Shown piece after piece: positions 1 to 9,365 of a DNA stretch of 64,000 bases; positions within the stretch are counted from its first letter, which is position 1, and the number at the start of each line of letters is the position of its first letter. Origin of the DNA: HGM11501 sp045123995 (lineage in GTDB: Bacteria; Bacillota; Clostridia; CAKSNL01; HGM11501); the NCBI GenBank assembly GCA_045123995.1, contig JBGVKY010000012.1:62001-126000 (forward strand), in the 5' to 3' direction. The position numbers and the translations under genes were made by a program. The notes beneath the pieces were generated by a model, which saw only the letters and a program-made list of their open reading frames with translations, made no database searches and was not told the origin of the DNA.

Positions 1-1
1 A

Positions 2-1234
2 ACCTATCAGACAATTTTCCTTAATTTTTAAATCTTTCAGCGGCTTATCGTAAATATTTTCCTGTGTCTTTGCAAAAAACTCCAATGCTTCCACCTGATT
101 ATTTACCAAACGATAAAGAGTCAGCACATTACTGCCCCCTGTATTTACAATCGCACGGATATAACTGATAATTCGGCTTGCAACGATATCATTCGGAGAT
201 ACATTGTTCTTGATGCAAAGCTCATCAAGCATACCATAAAGATCAACACTCTTAATTTTTGTAATAGTCTTTCTGACCTTCATCTTATTGGCAAACATAG
301 ACACAACCATATTTTCCTCGTCTATATCAGTTAAAGCAACAAATGCATCCATTGCTTCGATTCCTTCTTCGATTAGCAGGTCATGCTGTGTGCCGTTTCC
401 ATGGATGACGGTTACTGATGACAGATTTTCGGCAAGTTCCTCAGCGGTTTTTCTGTTACTTTCAATCAACTTGATTTTATATTTTTTCCTTGATAGTGCA
501 TTTGCGAGGTAATAACCTATCTTACTTCCGCCTACAATCATAATATTTTTCAGCGGAGTTGTGTAAAGATTGATTTCAGCCAAAAAGTCACGCAGGGACT
601 TTGCATCGGAGGTAAGATATATTTTATCTCCTTCTTCGATAACAAAATTACCGGTCGGGATAGTTACACTCTGACCTCTCTGCACTGCACATATAAGAAC
701 TTTTGTATTAAGCTTTCTACCAAGAGAAATCAGGCTTTCGCCAATCATTGAGCATCTTGGTTCTGCAATAATTTCAACGAGTAACGCTCTGCCTTTGGCA
801 AAACTTTCAAATTGTGTGATTGATGGCAGGTTTATGAGATTAAATATTTCAATTGCAGTATCCAATTCGGGATTTACAATCATAGAAATACCAAGCTCAT
901 CGCGCATCTCCATAATCTGTTTTCTGTAATCGGGATTTCTGACACGGGCTATGGTATTCTTTACGCCCAATTTTTTTGCAACAAGGCAGGCAAACACATT
1001 AAGCTCATCACTGTCTGTCAGGACAATGGCAAGATCTGCATCGCCAACATTTGCTTCCTTTTGAATGTCAAAACACGCACCGTTTCCAACAACGCCCAAT
1101 ACATCATATTTTTCGATAAGGTTTTCTATCTTTTCTTTTTTGTCATCTATAATTGTAATGGTGTGTCCTTCACCCGACAAAGCTTCTAATACAGTCCTGC
1201 CAATTGTGCCAAGACCAATGATTACAATTTTCAT
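2..1234 (-). CDS. trkA: TrkA-type potassium uptake regulatory subunit (3' end beyond window)
   Basis: Cytoplasmic NAD(H)/nucleotide-binding gating subunit of a Trk/Ktr potassium uptake system. Translating the minus strand from the ATG at 1234 gives about 411 codons with no stop before the left edge, so the C-terminus is missing. Two tandem RCK modules are visible: a Rossmann start with GLGTIG at residues 7-12 and a second nucleotide-binding start (IVGGSKIG) near residue 230. Each is followed by a TrkA-C-like region, as in full-length TrkA of about 450 residues rather than single-RCK KtrA. It begins 28 nt after the Na+/alanine symporter stop, so it is probably the distal gene of the same transcript. 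The membrane partner TrkH would lie outside the window. The link to the KdpDE-like pair at 13.4-15.2 kb is inference. Confidence 0.93.
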   Translation of the reverse strand, partial: MKIVIIGLGTIGRTVLEALSGEGHTITIIDDKKEKIENLIEKYDVLGVVGNGACFDIQKEANVGDADLAIVLTDSDELNVFACLVAKKLGVKNTIARVRNPDYRKQIMEMRDELGISMIVNPELDTAIEIFNLINLPSITQFESFAKGRALLVEIIAEPRCSMIGESLISLGRKLNTKVLICAVQRGQSVTIPTGNFVIEEGDKIYLTSDAKSLRDFLAEINLYTTPLKNIMIVGGSKIGYYLANALSRKKYKIKLIESNRKTAEELAENLSSVTVIHGNGTQHDLLIEEGIEAMDAFVALTDIDEENMVVSMFANKMKVRKTITKIKSVDLYGMLDELCIKNNVSPNDIVASRIISYIRAIVNTGGSNVLTLYRLVNNQVEALEFFAKTQENIYDKPLKDLKIKENCLIG

Positions 1235-1262
1235 AACTGCCACCTCGCCAACTGCAATAATA

Positions 1263-2678
1263 TCACTTTTTCCGAATCAAGTCGCTGTAATCTGTACCCT
1301 TGGGACGAATCTTGTCCGGATTTTTGAAGAAGTTATCACTCAGCTTCTTAATAACAGGAGCAAGTGCAATAAGTGCAATAAGGTTTGGAACTGCCATCAA
1401 GCCATTAAACAAATCAGCAAATTCCCATACTGCATCAAGGCTTGCAACACAGCCCCAGAAAATCATGAGTGTGTAGATAATCTGATAAGCAAGCTTAACT
1501 GCTTTGTTTCCCTTAGATAAATATTCAATACATTTTTCTCCGTAATAATACCACGCAATAATGGTTGCAAACGCAAACAGGCAAAGACCAACAGTTACAA
1601 TGTACTGACCGCCTGTAAAAGCATTTTCAAATGCCAGAGAACTCATTGCACGGGTATCTCCAACGAGTGCCGCATCTGTCCACAAGCCGGATGTAAGAAT
1701 AACAAGAGCTGTTACGGTACACATAACGATTGAGTCAAAGAATACCTCAAATGCACCCCAAAGTCCCTGACGAGCAGGATGGTCGGTTGAAGCAGATGCG
1801 TGAGCAATAGGTGCCGAACCCATACCTGCTTCGTGAGTGAATACGCCTCGCGCCATACCGACACGGCAAGCGTACATAACGGTTGCTCCAAGGAAGCCCC
1901 CCATAGCAGCAGTTCCGGTAAAGGTATTTTTAATAATCAATCCAAACGCTGCAGGGATTTGTTCGATATTGATGATAAGAACAATTAAAGCACCGGCTAT
2001 GTAAAGAATAGACATAAACGGAACAAGGAACTCAGTTACATTGGCAATACGCTTGATACCTCCAATGAAAATCAAAGCACCCAAACCTGCTACAACAGCA
2101 CCTATAATCCATGTAGGAGTACCGAAGGTAGCATTTACGCCGCCTGCAAGTGCATTGGACTGTACTGATGCACCTATACCCAAGGAAGCAAAGCCACCAA
2201 ATACAGCAAACAAAACTGCAAGCCACTTTTTGCCCATACCTTTAGAGATATAGTACATAGGTCCGCCGACAACCTCACCCTTGTCATTGGTTGTACGATA
2301 TGCCTGAGAGAGTGTAACCTCGCAGTATTTGATAACCATACCAACCAAAGCAGAAATCCATAGCCAGAATATTGCACCGGGACCGCCTGTTGCGATTGCA
2401 AGAGCAACACCTACAATATTTCCCGTACCAACTGTTGCCGCAAGTGCGGTACATACGGCCTGAAATGGTGTAATCGCACCGTCTTCCATCTGCGACTTGT
2501 CAACCTTACGGAATAGTGTTTTGGTTGTGTAGCGCATGACAACATTAAATTTAGTAAAAATAACACCTTTAGTAAGGAACGTCAGGAAAATACCTGTCCC
2601 AATCATCAATATGACCATTGGCAATCCCCATATAACATTATCATTTAATTTTCCTATAAAATTTAAAATAGCTTCCAT
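1263..2678 (-). CDS. Sodium:alanine/glycine symporter (AGCS family)
   Basis: Polytopic inner-membrane Na+-coupled amino-acid symporter of the AGCS (AlsT/DagA) family, 471 residues, the usual family length. The family signature region is seen around residues 90-110 (ALAATVGTGNIVGVALAI), and GGPMYYI and the conserved Gly/Ala-rich segments of the second half are also present. The ATG at 2678 has a G-run ribosome site about 9 nt upstream. It lies between a perfect hairpin (2708-2739) and trkA. The surrounding genes use or couple to Na+ (OadB, PutP-like, Na/Pi), which points to a cell that works with a sodium gradient. The substrate (alanine, glycine or another small amino acid) cannot be decided from sequence alone. 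Confidence 0.93.
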   Translation of the reverse strand: MEAILNFIGKLNDNVIWGLPMVILMIGTGIFLTFLTKGVIFTKFNVVMRYTTKTLFRKVDKSQMEDGAITPFQAVCTALAATVGTGNIVGVALAIATGGPGAIFWLWISALVGMVIKYCEVTLSQAYRTTNDKGEVVGGPMYYISKGMGKKWLAVLFAVFGGFASLGIGASVQSNALAGGVNATFGTPTWIIGAVVAGLGALIFIGGIKRIANVTEFLVPFMSILYIAGALIVLIINIEQIPAAFGLIIKNTFTGTAAMGGFLGATVMYACRVGMARGVFTHEAGMGSAPIAHASASTDHPARQGLWGAFEVFFDSIVMCTVTALVILTSGLWTDAALVGDTRAMSSLAFENAFTGGQYIVTVGLCLFAFATIIAWYYYGEKCIEYLSKGNKAVKLAYQIIYTLMIFWGCVASLDAVWEFADLFNGLMAVPNLIALIALAPVIKKLSDNFFKNPDKIRPKGTDYSDLIRKK

Positions 2679-2707
2679 TTTTTCTGAGTCCCCCCATTTA
2701 TATAATC

Positions 2708-2739
2708 TGTCATAGGCAGAGCATCATCTGCCTATGACA
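2708..2739. terminator. Perfect 13-bp hairpin between oadG-like and symporter genes
   Basis: Arms 2708-2720 and 2727-2739 pair perfectly around a 6-nt loop. On the minus strand the 3' flank is A/T-rich but lacks a true T-run, so it may be a leaky terminator, an RNA-processing or stability hairpin, or a bidirectional stop. It separates the oadB/oadG-like genes from the symporter. Confidence 0.6.
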
Positions 2740-2748
2740 ATTTAGATT

Positions 2749-2868
2749 TTATTTTGATAGCTTAGTACACAAATAAACAATAACGGATATGGCAGCCATA
2801 ACAATGAATATAGCAAGCATTCCTTGTCCCATAAGCTTAACTGCCGACACTAAATCTGTATAATTCAT
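2749..2868 (-). CDS. Small OadG-like membrane subunit (39 aa)
   Basis: Short gene of 39 residues starting MNYTDLVSAVKLMGQGM. It has one hydrophobic helix (about residues 14-34) followed by a short basic tail. This is the layout of OadG/MmdD-type gamma/delta subunits, which are single-helix stabilising proteins of Na+-translocating decarboxylases, but without their long C-terminal Pro/Ala-rich part. It ends 120 bases after its start and begins 16 nt downstream of the oadB stop, on the same strand, as expected for an OadBG pair. A purine-rich stretch (GGAGGCAT) overlaps the end of oadB just upstream of the ATG. Identity as OadG-like rests on context and hydropathy rather than on conserved residues. 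Confidence 0.7.
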   Translation of the reverse strand: MNYTDLVSAVKLMGQGMLAIFIVMAAISVIVYLCTKLSK

Positions 2869-2884
2869 ATTTCTATGCCTCCCA

Positions 2885-4024
2885 TTACTTTATTAACTGA
2901 GGAATGAGATTAAGTATCATTCCTCCTGCAAGAACCGATGCAATCTGTCCGGAAACATTCGCTCCGACTGCGTGCATAAGAAGGAAATTCTGAGGATCTT
3001 CCTGCTGACCGAGTTTCTGAATTACACGAGCTGACATCGGGAATGCAGAGATACCTGCAGCACCAACCATCGGATTGATTTTGTTCTTTGTAAACAGGTT
3101 CATAATTTTTGCAAAGAATACACCTGCAACAGTATCAAATACAAATGCCACAAGACCAAGTCCCATGATAATGAGTGTCTGAACATTTACAAATTGTTCT
3201 GCAATCATGCTGAATGAAATTGTGATACCCAGCAGAAGCGTAACAAGATTTGCAAGCACCTTCTGAGCAGATTCAGAAAGCGAATCAAGCACACCGCACT
3301 CTCTTAAAAGGTTTCCGAACATAAGAAAGCCTACAAGAGCAACAGATGTCGGTGCAATAAAGCCTGCAATAAAGGTTACGATGATAGGAAACGCAATTCT
3401 CAGCCCCTTTGAAACATTTGCAGGGTTGTATGCCATTTTGATTTGTCTTTCCTTCTTTGTGGTAACCGCCTTAATTGCAATTGGCTGAATAATTGGAACT
3501 AAAGCCATATACGAATATGCCGCCACCGCTATTGGTCCTATGTAATTCGATTTAAGCACCTGAGATACCAAGATTGATGTAGGACCGTCTGCCGCACCTA
3601 TTATACCGATTGAAGCTGCATCCTTCAAATCAAAGCCAAGCATAACTGCAACGATAACTACAAAGAATATTCCGAACTGTGCAGCAGCACCGAATAGGAA
3701 CATTTTCGGGTTGGAAAGAAGCGGACCGAAATCAATCATAGCACCGATACCAATGAACAGTAAAAGCGGCATGGCTTCTGATGCACCAATTCCCAAATCA
3801 TACAACCACTGTATAATTCCCTGTACTTCTCCGATGCCTTCAATTGTCTGGTTCAGTACACCCGAAAACGGAAGGTTTACGAGTATTGCACCAAAGCCCA
3901 TAGGCAACAATAGTGAAGGCTCATATTCCTTCTTGATTGCAAGATAAATCAATAATATTCCAACGATATACATAACAATTTGCTGCCATGTTACCGCCAT
4001 GAATCCGTCTAACAAAAAACTCAT
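2885..4024 (-). CDS. oadB: Na+-translocating decarboxylase beta subunit
   Basis: Integral membrane carboxybiotin decarboxylase subunit that couples decarboxylation of carboxybiotin to Na+ export (oxaloacetate, methylmalonyl-CoA or glutaconyl-CoA decarboxylase family). It has 379 residues, as usual. Typical segments are present: GIGAMIDFGPLLSNP, the conserved GAADGPTS motif near residue 145 and the C-terminal GANVSGQIASVLAGG, all in regions tied to Na+ and biotin handling in OadB. The ATG at 4024 follows an AGAGGTG ribosome site. It lies 15 nt downstream of secDF and upstream of the small oadG-like gene. The alpha carboxyltransferase and biotin carrier are absent here, so the substrate cannot be assigned. 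Confidence 0.95.
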   Translation of the reverse strand: MSFLLDGFMAVTWQQIVMYIVGILLIYLAIKKEYEPSLLLPMGFGAILVNLPFSGVLNQTIEGIGEVQGIIQWLYDLGIGASEAMPLLLFIGIGAMIDFGPLLSNPKMFLFGAAAQFGIFFVVIVAVMLGFDLKDAASIGIIGAADGPTSILVSQVLKSNYIGPIAVAAYSYMALVPIIQPIAIKAVTTKKERQIKMAYNPANVSKGLRIAFPIIVTFIAGFIAPTSVALVGFLMFGNLLRECGVLDSLSESAQKVLANLVTLLLGITISFSMIAEQFVNVQTLIIMGLGLVAFVFDTVAGVFFAKIMNLFTKNKINPMVGAAGISAFPMSARVIQKLGQQEDPQNFLLMHAVGANVSGQIASVLAGGMILNLIPQLIK

Positions 4025-4039
4025 AACGCACCTCTTTTA

Positions 4040-6247
4040 TTAACTTTCCTGTATAACTTTTCCCTTAGCCTTTTTCTCCTTATGTTTCTGCCAACTTACC
4101 CAAATAGGTCCTGCAATGCAGATTGTAGAATAACATCCGCTTATGATACCGAAAATCATAGGCAGAGCAAAGCTTTTGATTGACTGAATATCCTGAACGC
4201 ATGCAAATATATATACCACTACAATACTTAAAAGTGTGCAGAGATTTGTATTAAGTGAACGTGTAAAGGATTGGCTTATACTCTTGTTTACGATTTCTTC
4301 AATAGGCATCTTATTACCATAAAGCAGCTTGTTTTCACGGATTCGGTCATAAATTACGATGGTATCGTTAATTGAGAAACCGAGTATTGTAAGTGCCGCT
4401 GCAATGAAGGAATCGTTTATCGGAATATTAAACACTACGAAAGCAAAGAACACGATAAGTACGTCGTGAAGCAGTGCAATAAGTCCTGTAACGCCTGCCG
4501 ATAATCCCGATACCTTTCTGAAGCTGAACCAAACATAAAGAATAATGAGTATCGCAGAGAAGATAATTGCTTTTGTGCTGTCAATAGCAAAATCCTTTCC
4601 GATAAACGGCTCTACTACAGATACATCCGAAAGCTTCAAATTGTTATCAGGGAATGCTTCTTTTAGTGCATTTGTAAGTTTGTCCTGATCAGCAGAAGCA
4701 AGACCTTCTTTTCCTGCAAGGTTAAGTACAAGCTTTGTTGAATCTGAGGTTAAATCAGATTTTGTCTGGACATCGCACTGTCTGCCAAGCGTATCCTCTA
4801 CAACTGACATAGCTTTGTTTGTGTCAATTTCCTGTGTGTATGTATAGTTTATGATGGCTCCGCCCTTAAACTGAATATCAAAGTTAACTCCATTTGTAAA
4901 GATACAAACAATGCCTACAAGGAATATTGCAAGTGAAACAAGATAACACTTGATTCTGTTCTGATAAAATCTGAATACCTTTTCGGTTTTCTTTCCGTTA
5001 CCGTAGAAACCGGGCTTTCTTAACTTTTCGTAATTGCTCAGGGATTTTATCATCAGCTTAGATGTAACTACACCGCACAGGAAGTTAAGAATAACACCTG
5101 TAAGCAATGAATAGCCGAAGGAAAGCATTGTTCCTGAACCAAATATCATAAGTATTATTGCAACGATAATAACCGTTATATTACCGTCAAATACAGATGA
5201 AAAAGCTTTATGGAAGCCTGAGTCAATTGCAGCACGAACCGATTTACCATCTGCAATTTCTTCTTTAATTCTCTCTGCCGTGATGATATTAGCGTCAACA
5301 CCCATACCGATAGACAGAATAACCGCCGCAATACCGGGAAGTGTTAATGTAAACTGCGGAACGGACAAAGCAAGAAGCTGACAAGCTACCTGAAGTGTAA
5401 GAGCAAATACCGCTACAAAACCGGGAAGTCTGTATTTAATTACCATAAACAGACAAATCAATATAAATGCCGCAATTCCGGCATATACCATTACATCCAA
5501 TGCACCTGTTCCCATAATAGGACTGATAGCGTTATAGTTCTTTGATTCAAGTGAAAACGGCAACGAGCCTGAATTTATTTTTGATGCTAATTCTCCGGCT
5601 TCCTCTGCATTTGCCATACCGGTTATAATTGCCTGACCTCCGGCAATTTTTTCTTCAACCATTGGATTGGAAATCATCATATCATCCATATAGATTGCCA
5701 TTGAGCTTCCGATGAGTTTTTCTGTTGCCTGTTCAAAAAGCTTTGCGCCCTCGCTGTCAAACTCCAAAGCAACAACCTGCTTACCTGTCTGCTGGTCGTA
5801 CTGAGCCATTGCATTTTTAACATTTTTACCTTCAAGCAAAATATTGCCCTGCGGATCTCTGAATGTTAAAAGTGCAGTTTCTCCAAGCTCTGCAATCGCT
5901 TTTTCAGGATTAAATTCAGATTCGTCAGCTTTCCACGGAAATCTCACAAGAATTGAGCCGTTTTCTCTGTTAACCGTTATTTCTCGGTCAAGTATGTTCT
6001 GAGCATCGCATCTTTCTTCCATTATTTGCTTTGCTGAATCAAGTTCTGCAGCAGATGGAATGCCGTCATAATCTTTCGGGAAATATGTTGCTTCCACACC
6101 GCCACGAATATCGATACCAAATCTCATTTCGCCTGCACTCGGAACCTTAAATGAACCGATGCTTACTCCAAAAACTGCAGTATATGTAATAAGGGCAATA
6201 AGGACAAAGACAATCCAAAATGTACCTTTATTTATTTTTTTATTCAA
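4040..6247 (-). CDS. secDF: SecDF fusion, protein export auxiliary subunit
   Basis: Membrane protein that uses the ion gradient to help translocation at SecYEG, here as a natural SecD-SecF fusion (735 residues) like that of Bacillus. The SecD half starts with one helix and the D1 motif (MRFGIDIRGG), then a periplasmic part shorter than that of E. coli SecD, then helices with GVDANIITAERI. The SecF half begins after about residue 430 and carries FDIQFKGGAI and GFSINDTIVIYDRIRE. The start is TTG at 6247 with AGGTG about 8 nt upstream; no ATG fits as well. Same-strand neighbours are close on both sides (15 and 22 nt), suggesting one transcript. Confidence 0.95.
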   Translation of the reverse strand: MNKKINKGTFWIVFVLIALITYTAVFGVSIGSFKVPSAGEMRFGIDIRGGVEATYFPKDYDGIPSAAELDSAKQIMEERCDAQNILDREITVNRENGSILVRFPWKADESEFNPEKAIAELGETALLTFRDPQGNILLEGKNVKNAMAQYDQQTGKQVVALEFDSEGAKLFEQATEKLIGSSMAIYMDDMMISNPMVEEKIAGGQAIITGMANAEEAGELASKINSGSLPFSLESKNYNAISPIMGTGALDVMVYAGIAAFILICLFMVIKYRLPGFVAVFALTLQVACQLLALSVPQFTLTLPGIAAVILSIGMGVDANIITAERIKEEIADGKSVRAAIDSGFHKAFSSVFDGNITVIIVAIILMIFGSGTMLSFGYSLLTGVILNFLCGVVTSKLMIKSLSNYEKLRKPGFYGNGKKTEKVFRFYQNRIKCYLVSLAIFLVGIVCIFTNGVNFDIQFKGGAIINYTYTQEIDTNKAMSVVEDTLGRQCDVQTKSDLTSDSTKLVLNLAGKEGLASADQDKLTNALKEAFPDNNLKLSDVSVVEPFIGKDFAIDSTKAIIFSAILIILYVWFSFRKVSGLSAGVTGLIALLHDVLIVFFAFVVFNIPINDSFIAAALTILGFSINDTIVIYDRIRENKLLYGNKMPIEEIVNKSISQSFTRSLNTNLCTLLSIVVVYIFACVQDIQSIKSFALPMIFGIISGCYSTICIAGPIWVSWQKHKEKKAKGKVIQES

Positions 6248-6269
6248 AACCTTTCACCTCATATTGAAA

Positions 6270-6716
6270 TTAAATTTTTAATTGCTTGTATGATAATTTC
6301 AATATGCGTTTCTTTCCATCCGTCATAAAAATATATATTACAATCAGTTGTGCCAGTAATGTGCACAATTCCGCATAATACGGAATCCTGAGATTCGCAT
6401 AAACACTGTTTATGTATTTTTCAAGAACAGTTTTTGTAACAGGTAATAATTTCTCCTGCCTAACGGCACTATGACGTTGTTTCAGTTCCTTAACACCCTC
6501 AAACCTGCCAAAAAACTCCGTTCTTTCAGGAGCAATAAATGAGGCGCTTATATCTACATAATCAAAGAAAGCATTGCTCTTAACCGGAAAATTCGGTGTT
6601 TCAGGCTTTGCAAAAGTCTCGCCCATATGAGTAGGAACAACAAAGACAGCAAAAGCCAAAAGCAATGCAAGTGCCACAATATATTTAGTTTTATAAACCA
6701 AATTAAATATACGCAC
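6270..6716 (-). CDS. Unknown small membrane protein (148 aa)
   Basis: Not recognised. A GTG start at 6716 is preceded by AGGAG with an 8-nt gap. The protein has an N-terminal hydrophobic helix (about residues 11-27), an extracytoplasmic or cytoplasmic middle of about 85 mostly polar residues, and a second helix (about 115-131) followed by a basic tail (GKKRILKLSYKQ). That gives a two-helix topology with both ends probably in the cytoplasm. It lies between the DUF368 gene and secDF on the same strand with 11 and 22 nt spacing, so it is very likely co-transcribed. No enzymatic motif is visible. Confidence 0.7.
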   Translation of the reverse strand: MRIFNLVYKTKYIVALALLLAFAVFVVPTHMGETFAKPETPNFPVKSNAFFDYVDISASFIAPERTEFFGRFEGVKELKQRHSAVRQEKLLPVTKTVLEKYINSVYANLRIPYYAELCTLLAQLIVIYIFMTDGKKRILKLSYKQLKI

Positions 6717-6727
6717 CTTAAAAACTC

Positions 6728-7552
6728 CTATTTTTTAAGTCTATCACAAATTCGTGTAAAAGCATACGATACAAAAGCTCCGCATACTATGCAGATAATC
6801 TGTCCTATACCAAAGGCATTCCAATCAGGGAAAATCATCACGGTTGTTGCAGCAACCACGCCGATTATAGCGTGTGAAATTATGCCGTAGTACTTCTTGT
6901 ATGCAACATTAACCGCTTTAGATAAAAGCATTACGCATACAAAAATACCGATTGCAAGAGGTATAATAACACCCAAATCAAGACCTGATATTCCGTCAAG
7001 CATCGGCTGATACAGGCCGAAGAAAAGAAGCAGTGTGGATGAGCTAAGTCCCGGAACAATGAAACTGAGTCCCCATAATATTCCGCAAAGCAAAAATCCG
7101 AAAACATCTGCATTAACCTGCACTTGAGCATGGCTTTCAAAGAGGAACAGAAGCATAAGCATCACAGCAAAGCCTACTGCCATACTGATATATGATTTTG
7201 TGTTTCTGCCCTTCGTTCCTGCGTCCTGCCAAAGTTCGGGGAATGTTCCTATGATAAAACCTATAAATGCACAAATAACAAGCTCGCTGCTCAGGTCCAT
7301 GAGCCACGATGCAAATCCGGATAACCCTAAAAAGCCAACGGCGGCTCCCATACCGAAAACCGCCAGCATTTTTCCGTATTTTATTATATTTTCTTTCGGG
7401 TGCGAGATTACCCATATAAGCGGAAGATACATTCCAAACGCAACGCATAGTGTTCCGCCACTGAGTCCGGGCATTATCGCACCAAAACCAACTATTATTC
7501 CTTCAAGAAACCACAAAAGCCCTTTGAAGGATTTTTTAATTTTATTATTCAT
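6728..7552 (-). CDS. DUF368 family membrane protein (PopT-like undecaprenyl-phosphate translocase)
   Basis: Polytopic membrane protein of 274 residues. Two inverted-repeat-like motifs are visible: GAIMPGLSGGT near residues 24-34 and SFIVPGLSSSTLLLFFGLYQP near the middle, the hallmark of DUF368. Family members have been shown to help recycle undecaprenyl phosphate across the membrane (PopT), alongside the DedA-type UptA. Function here is transferred from the family. The ATG at 7552 follows GGAGTGAA. It is embedded in the ion-transport operon, 47 nt from the Na/Pi symporter. PopT activity has been linked to cation and pH conditions, which would fit that setting, but this is inference. Confidence 0.88.
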   Translation of the reverse strand: MNNKIKKSFKGLLWFLEGIIVGFGAIMPGLSGGTLCVAFGMYLPLIWVISHPKENIIKYGKMLAVFGMGAAVGFLGLSGFASWLMDLSSELVICAFIGFIIGTFPELWQDAGTKGRNTKSYISMAVGFAVMLMLLFLFESHAQVQVNADVFGFLLCGILWGLSFIVPGLSSSTLLLFFGLYQPMLDGISGLDLGVIIPLAIGIFVCVMLLSKAVNVAYKKYYGIISHAIIGVVAATTVMIFPDWNAFGIGQIICIVCGAFVSYAFTRICDRLKK

Positions 7553-7599
7553 TTTTCACTCCACCAAAAGGCTTTTTGTCTTATTTTTATCTTTTCATA

Positions 7600-9348
7600 T
7601 TAATCTGTAATTGCATATTTTTCAGTATAATAAGAATATTTTGAACTGAAATATGTATTATTAACCTTCATATCTCTTACAGACTGATGTACATTCATAT
7701 TGTTTTCAGCTGCATCAATAACACAAGCTGCAATATTAGAGCAATGGTCTGCGGTTCTTTCAAGATTGGTTATAAGATCTGCCCACACAAACCCTGCTTC
7801 GATAGAGCAAGTTCCGTTTTTAAGGCGTTTTATATGTCCATCTCTGAGTTTCGCTTTTAATCCGTCAATTACTTGTTCCAAAGGCTCAACATCACGGGCA
7901 GATTTTAAATCATTGTTGATAAATGCCATATATGAAAGGGTCAGAATTTCGGATACAGCACCGCACAATATATCAAGTTCTTTAATAGCATCAGGTGTAA
8001 ACTGCATTTCTTTTTCTTTAAGTTCTTCAGCTGACTCTAAAATATTTATACTGTGGTCTGATATTCTTTCAAAATCTCCAATTACTTTAAGGAGTTTTGA
8101 AACTTCTGAGCTATCATTGTCACTTATCTGATTACGGCTCAGTTTTACAAGATATGTTCCTAAAATATCTTCATAGTGGTCTGCTTTTTCTTCAGCGGCA
8201 CGAATTTCTTCTGCAATAGCAGAATCATATCTGCTTAACATATTTAATCCGTTTTTAAGTGCGACAACCGAAGATTCTGCCATTTCGCATACAAGCTCAT
8301 TGCAACGTTCCAATGCAACAGGCGGAATTACAAGAAGCTTTTCGTCAAGCTCTGCAATTTCATCTTTTTTGTTTGTATCCGGTACAAGTTTTATAGCCAA
8401 TTTCTCAAGAAGCGAAGACATAGGAAGTAAAAGTGCAGTACAAGCAATATTAAACAGTGAATGTGCGATTGCAATACCGAGATATGATGCTGATGCATCT
8501 AAAAGTGCCGGCTTTAAAATAGCAGATATTAGGCTGAATACCGAAAGCCAAATTATTGTACCGATCACATTGAATGATAAATGCACAATCGCTGCACGCT
8601 TTGCATTTTTATTTGTACCAAAGGATGAAAGGAGTGCGGTTACACAAGTACCGATATTCTGTCCCATTATAATCGGAACAGCAGCACCATAGGAAACCTG
8701 ACCTGTTGCAGAAAGTGCCTGAAGGATACCAACGGATGCAGAACTCGACTGAATAATCGCAGTCAGAATTGCACCTGCCAAAACACCCAAAATCGGATTT
8801 TTAAACATTATAAAGAGATTTTGGAAAGCAGGAACATCAGCAAGTCCTGATACAGCTGATGACATTGTATCCATACCGAACATTAAGGTTGCAAAGCCAA
8901 GAAGGATTGTACCCGTATCCTTTTTCTTGCTCGATTTGCCAAACATTAAAAGTGCTGTACCTATTAAAGCAAGAAGTGGCGTGAATGAAGTTGGCTTCAA
9001 TAGCTGAATGAACATATTATCGCTTGAAATTCCGCCAAGACTTAATATCCACGCTGTTACGGTTGTACCGATATTTGCACCCATTATAACGCCAATAGAT
9101 TGTTTAAGGGACATTATACCGGAGTTTACAAAACCAACTACCATAACGGTTGTTGCAGATGAACTTTGAATAACCGCTGTTACACCAAGTCCGGTTAAAA
9201 ATCCTGCGATTTTATTCTGAGTAAGTTTTGCAAGTAGCTTTTTCAAACTACCTCCGGCTCTGCGCTCCAATGCATCGCCCATTACATTCATTCCGAAAAG
9301 GAATAAGCATAATCCTCCAATTAAAGTTAGAACATCAAATATAGTCAT
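7600..9348 (-). CDS. Na+/phosphate symporter with C-terminal PhoU-like domain
   Basis: Na/Pi-II cotransporter family, 582 residues. The membrane part holds the two QSSS repeats typical of the family (IQSSSATT near residue 60 and IQSSSASV near 200). The last ~220 residues form a helical PhoU-like domain (two three-helix repeats) that is thought to regulate transport. The ATG at 9348 has a GAGGTG ribosome site. It follows the PutP-like gene by 17 nt on the same strand. Members import phosphate with Na+, and some related proteins act as exporters, so direction is not certain. Confidence 0.93.
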   Translation of the reverse strand: MTIFDVLTLIGGLCLFLFGMNVMGDALERRAGGSLKKLLAKLTQNKIAGFLTGLGVTAVIQSSSATTVMVVGFVNSGIMSLKQSIGVIMGANIGTTVTAWILSLGGISSDNMFIQLLKPTSFTPLLALIGTALLMFGKSSKKKDTGTILLGFATLMFGMDTMSSAVSGLADVPAFQNLFIMFKNPILGVLAGAILTAIIQSSSASVGILQALSATGQVSYGAAVPIIMGQNIGTCVTALLSSFGTNKNAKRAAIVHLSFNVIGTIIWLSVFSLISAILKPALLDASASYLGIAIAHSLFNIACTALLLPMSSLLEKLAIKLVPDTNKKDEIAELDEKLLVIPPVALERCNELVCEMAESSVVALKNGLNMLSRYDSAIAEEIRAAEEKADHYEDILGTYLVKLSRNQISDNDSSEVSKLLKVIGDFERISDHSINILESAEELKEKEMQFTPDAIKELDILCGAVSEILTLSYMAFINNDLKSARDVEPLEQVIDGLKAKLRDGHIKRLKNGTCSIEAGFVWADLITNLERTADHCSNIAACVIDAAENNMNVHQSVRDMKVNNTYFSSKYSYYTEKYAITD

Positions 9349-9365
9349 TTATACACCTCGCTATG

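Noticed and set aside
1065..1520. Plus-strand frame of 151 codons over trkA and the symporter
   Set aside because: It crosses the ends of two well-supported minus-strand genes, has no ribosome site and low-quality composition; a shadow frame.
2885..4024. A complete oxaloacetate decarboxylase operon
   Set aside because: No alpha carboxyltransferase or biotinyl domain (AMKM motif) occurs anywhere in the window.
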